Positions 32,258 through 38,060 of a stretch of DNA of 38,060 nucleotides are shown here, in pieces. The stretch is from Terriglobales bacterium (lineage in GTDB: Bacteria > Acidobacteriota > Terriglobia > Terriglobales > Acidobacteriaceae): the NCBI GenBank assembly GCA_035764005.1, contig DASTZZ010000008.1, positions 1 to 38,060 of the forward strand, read 5' to 3'. Position numbers and translations under genes: made by a program. Each line of letters opens with the position of its first letter. The stretch's first letter is position 1. The notes under the pieces are model-generated. The model was not told where the DNA came from. It saw only the letters and a program-made list of their open reading frames with translations, and ran no database searches.

Positions 32258-34957
32258 TTAGCTTCGGACGCGCTTTGAGTTCTTCGGAGCGCTACTCTCC
32301 CTTGGCTCTCCATTCTGCTGCATGAGCTTTGCGATCAATCCAGTCCATCCGGTCTGATGTGAAGCTCCCAGGCCCGCGCCAGTATCGCCATGGAAGTATT
32401 CGTAAAAGAGCGCCAAATCTTTCCAATGAGGATCATTTTGGAACAGTACATTCCGGCCATGAGAAGGGCGACGTCCATCGTTACCTATAAGGAACAGGCG
32501 CGTGAGTCTATGGGACAGTTCTTCGGCAACCTGGCCCAGACTCACTAATTTTCCTGAGCCTGTGGGGCATTCAACTTTTACGCGATCGCCGTAATAGTGG
32601 TGATACCGCTGCAGCGACTCGATGATCAGAAAATTCATCGGCAGCCACACCGGACCGCGCCAATTCGAGTTGCCGCCGAACAGGCCGGTAGTCGATTCGC
32701 CGGGTTCATAGTCGACGACGTGCTCGCGGCCGGCGATCTCCAGACGAAAAGGATGCTCGCGGTGGTACTGCGAGAGACTGCGAATCCCAAATGGGGAAAG
32801 AAACTCCTTCTCGTCGAGCATGATCTTCAGGATTCGTCGCAGACGTTTTTCGTCGGCGATGGCCAGAAGCTGTCTCTCTTTCACTCCTTCGGCCTGGAAG
32901 CAGGCGATGTTCTCGGTGAGATCGGGACGGTTATCGATATACCACTGAATGCGATGAGCGAAGTTCGGCAGCCGCTGCAGCAGCCCCGGCTCGAGCGTCT
33001 GCACAGCAAAAAGCGGTACGAGCCCCACAACGGAACGGATGCGCATGGGGATATGCGAGCCATCAGAGATCCGCAGCACGTCGTAGTAGAAGCCGTCTTC
33101 CTCGTGCCAGATTCCCGCGCCGTCGATGTTGCGGTTCATCGCTTTTACGATGAAGAGGAAGTGCTCCCAAAATTTAATGGCCGTGTCCTCGTACACCGAG
33201 TCTTGCAGGGCCAGATCGAGCGCAATCATCAGCATGTGCAGGCTGTAGCTGGCCATCCAGCTCGTGCCGTCGGACTGCTCCATGTATGCGCCGCCGGGAA
33301 GCTGCTCGCTGCGATCGAAGGCGCCGATGTTGTCGAGCCCGAGGAAGCCTCCCTGGAAGATGTTGTTGCCCGCCATGTCCTTGCGGTTCACCCACCAGGT
33401 GAAGTTGATGAGCAGCTTGTGGAAGATGCGCTCGAGAAACGCAAAGTCTCCTTTGCCGGTCATGCGCCGTTCGATCTGATACACACGATGCGACGCCCAG
33501 GCATGCACCGGTGGATTCACGTCGGCAAAATTCCATTCGTAGGCCGGAAGCTGCCCGTTGGGATGCATGTACCACTCGCGGCATAAGAGCGTGAGCTGGT
33601 ACTTGGCGTAGTCCCAATCGAGAAGCGCGAGCGGAATGCAGTGGAAAGCCAGATCCCAGGCAGCGAACCACGGATACTCCCACTTGTCCGGCATCGAGAG
33701 GATGTCGTCGGAATAGAAGTGCTCCCAATCTGAGTTTCTCCCTGTGAGCCGCTGGCGTGGCGGCTTGGGCTGACCGGGATCGCCTGTGAGCCAGGTCTGC
33801 ACGTCATAGTTGTAGAACTGTTTCGACCAAAGCATTCCCGCGAATGCCTGGCGCATCACGCTGCGTCCATCAGCGGAGAGCGAGGCCGGGATGATGTCGC
33901 GATAGAAATCATCCGCCTCATAAATGCGCTCGCGAAAGACCTCATCGAACGCAGCCCCGAAATGATCCAGAGTACTGTCGAGTTTCTGCGTGAACTTCAG
34001 CTTTACTACTGCGCTTTCACCAGGCGGAATTTCGAGATCGTAATAGACCGCAGCTCTTGTTCCGACCTGCTCCGGATTCAGGCGATAACGGTGACCTTTG
34101 ATAATGAAGTCGTTGATTGCATCTTTCTGATAGAAGCCGCGATTCGGAACTCCGAACAGTCGGCGCAGATTGCTTTCGTTTTCGGTAAACAAAAGCTGCG
34201 GCGAACCTTCGCAGTACAGCCAGCGCTCTCCGTATTGCGGATGATAGACGCGCACCACCGGCAGGCCGTGCATGTCGGCCATCCGTTCCAATTTGGGCTT
34301 CTGATGCTCAACCGGCTCCTTGGCGCCCCACGACCACGTGTTGCGAAGCCAGATCGTCGGCAGCAGATGCAGCCGGGCAGCCTCAGGACCGCGATTCCAG
34401 GCGGTTAGTCGGATCAGAATTTCTTCACTCGATGCTTTTCCATACTCAATGAACAAATCGAAGCAGCGACCGTCGTCGAAGATGCCGGTGTCCGTCAGTT
34501 CAAATTCGGGATCGAGACGCGTGCGCCGGCGGCTTTCGTCGACCAGTCGCTGATAAGGAAATTCCTGCTGCGGATACTTGTACAGCGCCTTCATGTACGT
34601 GTGACAGGGCGTGTTGTCGAGATAGAAGTAGCACTCTTTTACATCTTCACCATGATTTCCTTCAGGACCGCTGAGCCCGAACAGCCGCTCTTTCAAAATC
34701 GGATCGCGTCCATTCCACATCGCGAGAGCAAAGCAGATGAGCTGGTGACGGTCGCAGAATCCAAAGAGACCATCCTCGTTCCAGCGATAAGCTCGTGAGC
34801 GCGCCTGATCATGCGTGAAGTAGCGCCAGGCATCTCCGTTCGCGCTGTAGTCCTCGCGCACCGTGCCCCATGCGCGCTCGCTCAGGTACGATCCCCAGCG
34901 CTTCCAATAGATTTCGTGATTTTTGTCTTGAAGAAGGCGTTCGTGTTCTTTGCGCAT
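32258..34957 (-). CDS. GH63/MGH1-like glycosidase
   Basis: An 899-residue cytoplasmic-looking protein, no signal peptide. It starts [20 protein letters not shown] and has an N-terminal beta-sandwich region (about residues 60-330, [40 protein letters not shown]). The C-terminal (alpha/alpha)6 barrel (about 370-870) includes [55 protein letters not shown] and [15 protein letters not shown]. These patterns are those of the mannosylglycerate hydrolase (MGH1)-like branch of GH63. Members act on glucosyl- or mannosyl-glycerate and on some alpha-glucosides. The substrate here is not shown, but placement next to pgl, glk and zwf would fit release of glucose that is then phosphorylated. Confidence 0.88.
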   Translation of the reverse strand: MRKEHERLLQDKNHEIYWKRWGSYLSERAWGTVREDYSANGDAWRYFTHDQARSRAYRWNEDGLFGFCDRHQLICFALAMWNGRDPILKERLFGLSGPEGNHGEDVKECYFYLDNTPCHTYMKALYKYPQQEFPYQRLVDESRRRTRLDPEFELTDTGIFDDGRCFDLFIEYGKASSEEILIRLTAWNRGPEAARLHLLPTIWLRNTWSWGAKEPVEHQKPKLERMADMHGLPVVRVYHPQYGERWLYCEGSPQLLFTENESNLRRLFGVPNRGFYQKDAINDFIIKGHRYRLNPEQVGTRAAVYYDLEIPPGESAVVKLKFTQKLDSTLDHFGAAFDEVFRERIYEADDFYRDIIPASLSADGRSVMRQAFAGMLWSKQFYNYDVQTWLTGDPGQPKPPRQRLTGRNSDWEHFYSDDILSMPDKWEYPWFAAWDLAFHCIPLALLDWDYAKYQLTLLCREWYMHPNGQLPAYEWNFADVNPPVHAWASHRVYQIERRMTGKGDFAFLERIFHKLLINFTWWVNRKDMAGNNIFQGGFLGLDNIGAFDRSEQLPGGAYMEQSDGTSWMASYSLHMLMIALDLALQDSVYEDTAIKFWEHFLFIVKAMNRNIDGAGIWHEEDGFYYDVLRISDGSHIPMRIRSVVGLVPLFAVQTLEPGLLQRLPNFAHRIQWYIDNRPDLTENIACFQAEGVKERQLLAIADEKRLRRILKIMLDEKEFLSPFGIRSLSQYHREHPFRLEIAGREHVVDYEPGESTTGLFGGNSNWRGPVWLPMNFLIIESLQRYHHYYGDRVKVECPTGSGKLVSLGQVAEELSHRLTRLFLIGNDGRRPSHGRNVLFQNDPHWKDLALFYEYFHGDTGAGLGASHQTGWTGLIAKLMQQNGEPRESSAPKNSKRVRS

Positions 34958-34964
34958 GAGGAGA

Positions 34965-34997
34965 GCAGTAGGCGATAGGCAGTACGGAATAGGCTAA
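34965..34997. repeat. 'taggcgatag' dispersed repeat copy
   Basis: Bases 34965-34997 (gcagtaggcgataggcag, then aataggct) match the repeats at 27374-27408 and, inverted, 27478-27504. It sits just upstream of the GH63-like gene. Confidence 0.55.
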
Positions 34998-35068
34998 CAA
35001 AGGATGGTGAGAGGCTTCGACTTGTTCGGGGGCGAGGATCCCACCATGGCAAACCTATACTCGGAACA

Positions 35069-35252
35069 CCTGTCATCCTGAAGCGCTTCTGTTGCGCGAA
35101 GGATCTCCCGCGATGTTCATACCTGACATGACACTCGCGAGGCTCTTCGGCCAGTGCTCGTCGAGCTTCGTAGAAGAGCCACGCCGACTGCATTGAAGTC
35201 GTACGAATTCCGGGAGATCCTTCGCGCAAAAGAAGCGCTCAGGATGACAGGG
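35069..35252. repeat. 184-base MITE-like element with 42-bp imperfect terminal inverted repeats
   Basis: The left arm 35069-35110 (CCTGTCATCCTGAAGCGCTT and on to GGATCTCCCG) is the near-perfect reverse complement of the right arm 35211-35252 (CGGGAGATCC to GATGACAGG). The 100 bases between the arms have no gene. The element accounts for most of the 314 bases between the pgl and GH63-like genes; the rest shows only the repeat at 34965. There is no transposase, so it would be non-autonomous or a folded intergenic repeat. Confidence 0.75.
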
Positions 35253-35271
35253 CGAGGGAGGATTCTTTGTT

Positions 35272-36030
35272 TTAGCTCGATACCTTCACTAACTTCGCCG
35301 CTGCGCGATCCAATAGCCAAACAAGCCGTGCATTCGTCGGCTTCACGTATTTCACCGGATACATTTCCGGACTTCCACCATCCATGACCTCGGCCAGCGC
35401 GGCGGCCTTATCTTCGCCTGCAACCATCAGCATCACCGACGCGGCGTTGTTGATGGTTGGCCTTGTAAACGTCACTCGCCACGTATTGAACTTGTCGACC
35501 CAATTCGCGACGACGCGCTTACTGAGTTCATTCAGCGCTGCCGTTTTGGGAAACAGTGAAGCAGTGTGTCCGTCCGGACCCATGCCGAGAAGAATCAGAT
35601 CGAAGCGTGGAAACTCGCTCTCTTTTAATCGAAAAGCCTTCGCGAGCTCTGCATCGTATTCCGCCGCAGCCTTAGCAGCATCCGGATTTTCGCAATGGAT
35701 GCGATGAATGTTTTCTTTCGAGATCGGCACCTTCGACAGTAGCGTCTCATTCGCCATGCGGAAGTTGCTGTCGGGATGATCCGGCGGAACATGTCGCTCG
35801 TCACCGAAAAAGATTTGCACGCGTGACCATTCGATGAGCTTCGGATTTGCTTTGAAGCGCTCAACTAAGACTGCATGGAGCGCCTTTGGAGTTGAGCCTC
35901 CAGAGAGCGCGACCGTGAATCGCCCGTGATCTTTGATCGATTGCTGGCAGCGCACAATGAATTCTTCGGCGGCAGCTCGGGCAATTGCTTGCAAATCATC
36001 GAGAATTCGGATGCTCGGTTTCTCAGGCAT
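35272..36030 (-). CDS. pgl: 6-phosphogluconolactonase
   Basis: A 252-residue protein of the Pgl/DevB family, which hydrolyses 6-phosphoglucono-1,5-lactone to 6-phosphogluconate. Diagnostic blocks are FTVALSGGSTPKALH (residues 38-52), VQIFFGDERHVPPDHPDSNF (71-90) and LILLGMGPDGHTASLFP (145-161), the last holding the catalytic histidine. Length is normal for the family. It is the third gene of the leftward zwf-glk-pgl series, starting 66 bases after the glk stop, with an inverted 'gtgaccttcgtgttcgc' repeat filling that gap. Confidence 0.95.
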   Translation of the reverse strand: MPEKPSIRILDDLQAIARAAAEEFIVRCQQSIKDHGRFTVALSGGSTPKALHAVLVERFKANPKLIEWSRVQIFFGDERHVPPDHPDSNFRMANETLLSKVPISKENIHRIHCENPDAAKAAAEYDAELAKAFRLKESEFPRFDLILLGMGPDGHTASLFPKTAALNELSKRVVANWVDKFNTWRVTFTRPTINNAASVMLMVAGEDKAAALAEVMDGGSPEMYPVKYVKPTNARLVWLLDRAAAKLVKVSS

Positions 36031-36058
36031 TCTTCCTATCCGACAGACCCCGAGGAAG

Positions 36059-36160
36059 AGCGAACACGAAGGTCACGAAGTTTACACAAAAGGTCACTAA
36101 GAATTCCTTGTGACCTCCTCCGTTTCCTCCGTGACCTTCGTGTTCGCCTTTCCCGGTTCG
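36059..36160. repeat. Inverted pair of 'gtgaccttcgtgttcgc' repeats across the glk 3' end
   Basis: The copy at 36059-36083 (agcgaacacgaaggtcac) and the copy at 36108-36160 (gtgaccttcgtgttcgcc) are in opposite orientation. The second lies inside the glucokinase coding sequence and encodes its last residues; the glk stop at 36097 lies between the two arms. Transcripts would fold there, so the pair may also act as a terminator or processing site. Confidence 0.7.
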
Positions 36161-37137
36161 CAATACATCATCGCAACGTGGGCGGCGCCGAGCAGAGCGG
36201 TCTTGTCGTTCAGCACCACACGCACGGGAATGCTCTCCATCAATGGACGCAAACGACCCTTATTGCGAAAGGCATTCATGAAACGAGGCTCCCGCAGCTT
36301 TGAAAGAATTTTCGGTGCAATCCCTCCACCGACGTACACGCCGTGGACTGCGAAGATTTTCAAAGCGAGATTGCCTGCGGCCGCTCCATAGATCTCGGCA
36401 AAGATATTCACCGCCTGCTCGCACAACGGGCTCTTTCCGCTCAGGCCGTTGCGCGTAACCACCACCGAATGATCGTCGCTGTTCTTGAACTCCTCAGTCA
36501 GCCAGGCTTCTTCCGTTCCTTTGCCGGTCTCGCGCAGAAACTCGTAGATGCCGAACTGGCCGGGGCCGGAGAGCACGCGTTCCCAACTCACGTGTCCGTA
36601 CTTTTTGTGCAGGTACTGCCAGAGTTCGGCTTGCAGATCGTTGGCGGGCCCAAAGTCGGCGTGTCCGCCTTCGGCGGCGAACGGAATGTGGCGAGTGCCG
36701 TCCCAAAACAGTCCGGCTTCACCCAAGCCTGTTCCGGCGGAGATTACAGCGGCGTTTCCTTCGCGGCCCGGAATGCCCGGCGTGAGAAGTTCGAAGTCTG
36801 TGTCTTCGAGTTCGGCAAGGCCGTAAGCGTTCGCTTCGAGATCGTTGATGAGATGGACGTTCTTAATTCCGGTGCTCGCTTCGAGTGCGGCAGCATCGAT
36901 GATCCAGGGCAGGTTCGACGCTTTCACTACACGGCCAGTGACAGGACCAGCGACGCCGAAACACGCGCAGGCGACCGCGAGCTTCTGCTTACTGTGAAAA
37001 TCCACAACTGCAGCAGCGAGGCTCGGATAGTCGCGTGCGTGCTTGATCTCCTCGGCAACGGGAACGAGATGGCCTTGTTTCCTCTCGAAGTACGCGAGAC
37101 GCACGCTGGTCCCGCCGACGTCACCGGCGAGGATCAT
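36097..37137 (-). CDS. glk: Glucokinase with repeat-encoded C-terminal tail
   Basis: A 346-residue glucokinase of the E. coli Glk type (PF02685), phosphorylating glucose to glucose 6-phosphate with ATP. It begins [20 protein letters not shown] with the phosphate-binding GDVGGTS at residues 5-11, and continues with [21 protein letters not shown] (catalytic aspartate), [14 protein letters not shown] and [13 protein letters not shown]. The ATG at 37137 overlaps the zwf stop (ATGA); the longer open frame to 37281 lies inside zwf and is not used. The last 18 residues or so, [18 protein letters not shown], are encoded by the same dispersed repeat, in the same frame, as the HemH tail. The enzyme proper probably ended near [10 protein letters not shown]. 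Confidence 0.93.
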   Translation of the reverse strand: MILAGDVGGTSVRLAYFERKQGHLVPVAEEIKHARDYPSLAAAVVDFHSKQKLAVACACFGVAGPVTGRVVKASNLPWIIDAAALEASTGIKNVHLINDLEANAYGLAELEDTDFELLTPGIPGREGNAAVISAGTGLGEAGLFWDGTRHIPFAAEGGHADFGPANDLQAELWQYLHKKYGHVSWERVLSGPGQFGIYEFLRETGKGTEEAWLTEEFKNSDDHSVVVTRNGLSGKSPLCEQAVNIFAEIYGAAAGNLALKIFAVHGVYVGGGIAPKILSKLREPRFMNAFRNKGRLRPLMESIPVRVVLNDKTALLGAAHVAMMYCEPGKANTKVTEETEEVTRNS

Positions 37138-38060
37138 GCGGGAACATTTCTCCAGTGGCGTCCGTCGCGGGTCATCAGATCGTCGGCTTCCTTTGGTCCC
37201 CAAGTGCCCGCGGGATAATTCGGGAACTCGCGCGGCGGTAGCGCCTTCCACACATCCAAAACGGGATCGACCACGCTCCACCCGGCTTCGACCATGTCGG
37301 CGCGCTGGAAGAGAGTGGCGTCACCAATCATGCAGTCGTAGAGCAGGACTTCGTAGCCGGTTTGCGCGGCGCCGCCGAAATAGTCCTGATAGTTGAAGCT
37401 CATGTTCACCGGCCCGACCTTGACCAGAGGACCGGGAACCTTCGCGCCGAATTTGAGCGCAATACCTTCGTCCGGCTGAACATTGATCACAAGTTGATTA
37501 CTCGGCAGGTGTGCAATATCGGTCTGGCGAAAAAGGACAAACGGAGCGCGTTTAAATTCAATGGCAATTTCCGTATGACGCCGCGCCATGCGCTTGCCAG
37601 TGCGCAGGTAAATCGGAACGCCGGCCCAGCGCCAGTTATCGATCGAGAGCTTCAGCGCGACGAAGGTTTCGGTTCGCGATTGCGGATTGACGCTCGGCTC
37701 CTGCCGGTAGCCGGGCATGCGCTCGCCTTTGGCCGTAGTTCCCGGACCATACTGCCCGCGAACCGCGTTTTGAATGACCTCTTCTCCGCTCATGCTGCGG
37801 ATGGCGTGCAGGACTTTGGACTGCTCATCGCGAACATCGTCGGCGTGGAAGGAGATTGGCGGCTCCATCGTTGTCAGGCTGATGAGCTGCATGATGTGAT
37901 TGGGGACCATGTCGCGGAGCGTGCCCGAGGTGTCGTAGTACCCGCCGCGACCTTCGACGCCGACTGTCTCTGCGACCGTGATCTGCACATGCTCGATGTA
38001 ATTCCGGTTCCAGATCGGCTCAAAGAGACCGTTCCCAAATCGGAACACGAGGATATTCTG
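37134..38060 (-). CDS. zwf: Glucose-6-phosphate dehydrogenase, N-terminus beyond window
   Basis: The frame is open from the stop at 37134 to the window edge, giving 308 residues of the C-terminal part of a protein of about 500. The first visible residues, [20 protein letters not shown], directly follow the catalytic RIDHYLGKE block, which is just outside. Further blocks include [33 protein letters not shown], and [20 protein letters not shown]. It oxidises glucose 6-phosphate to 6-phosphogluconolactone with NAD(P)+. An apparent start at 38048 is only a valine codon inside the conserved region. It overlaps glk by four bases, so zwf-glk-pgl form one operon making 6-phosphogluconate from glucose. 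Confidence 0.96.
   Translation of the reverse strand, partial: QNILVFRFGNGLFEPIWNRNYIEHVQITVAETVGVEGRGGYYDTSGTLRDMVPNHIMQLISLTTMEPPISFHADDVRDEQSKVLHAIRSMSGEEVIQNAVRGQYGPGTTAKGERMPGYRQEPSVNPQSRTETFVALKLSIDNWRWAGVPIYLRTGKRMARRHTEIAIEFKRAPFVLFRQTDIAHLPSNQLVINVQPDEGIALKFGAKVPGPLVKVGPVNMSFNYQDYFGGAAQTGYEVLLYDCMIGDATLFQRADMVEAGWSVVDPVLDVWKALPPREFPNYPAGTWGPKEADDLMTRDGRHWRNVPA

Noticed and set aside
37138-37281. N-terminal extension of glucokinase by 48 residues
   Set aside because: The extension lies inside zwf and precedes the conserved [10 protein letters not shown] start; the ATGA-coupled start at 37137 is far better.

Overview
The window looks like chromosomal DNA of an acidobacterium (Acidobacteriota, probably class Terriglobia). 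This is inferred from gene content: alternative complex III subunits with a Tat-variant molybdopterin-like protein, a cluster of secreted acidobacterial-type hypotheticals, a selA gene, a DUF4142 protein, and many dispersed intergenic repeats of the 'caccacggagacacgg' and 'gtcattccgag' kinds. No tRNA, rRNA, CRISPR array, transposase or integrase was recognised.

Layout. Positions 1-1514 (minus strand) hold the start of an alternative complex III operon: pentaheme cytochrome ActA, then ActB truncated by the window edge. Positions 1.7-2.6 kb are a decayed patch with an AbrB-type antitoxin gene, a vapC-like toxin remnant, a small gene broken over three frames and a short intact gene. Positions 2.8-8.1 kb (minus) carry an aldehyde dehydrogenase and the late heme genes hemE-hemH-hemG. 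Positions 8.4-12.6 kb carry two small hypotheticals, a secreted GH35-like beta-galactosidase, selA and a LytTR regulator. Positions 13.1-17.5 kb (plus) encode a 993-residue TPR protein, a small membrane protein and a LOG-family protein. A periplasmic thioredoxin and an outer-membrane beta-barrel protein follow. Positions 19.6-25.5 kb are a tightly coupled pgaABCD-like operon for export and synthesis of poly-beta-1,6-N-acetylglucosamine.

The most striking region is 25.85-27.37 kb. It has no credible protein gene but reads as one very large structured RNA on the plus strand. A perfect 12-bp helix joins its two ends (25855-25866 with 27309-27320). About twenty GNRA-capped hairpins and one C(UUCG)G hairpin lie between them. 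A promoter-like pair sits just before it and a strong intrinsic terminator just after it. I could not match it to any large bacterial RNA family I know (GOLLD, ROOL, OLE, HEARO, group II introns, RNase P RNA, tmRNA). It is the best candidate here for something undescribed.

Positions 27.6-32.2 kb encode a DUF4142 protein, a secreted kinase-like protein, and a coupled set of a phospholipase D-like protein, a secreted hypothetical and a metallophosphoesterase. Positions 32.3-38.1 kb (minus) encode a GH63/MGH1-like glycosidase, then zwf-glk-pgl, which feed glucose into the oxidative pentose phosphate or Entner-Doudoroff route.

A second theme is that dispersed intergenic repeats have run into genes. 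The C-terminal tails of HemH and glucokinase, which are unrelated proteins, are encoded by the same repeat in the same frame, and the signal-peptide start of another protein is encoded by a different repeat.
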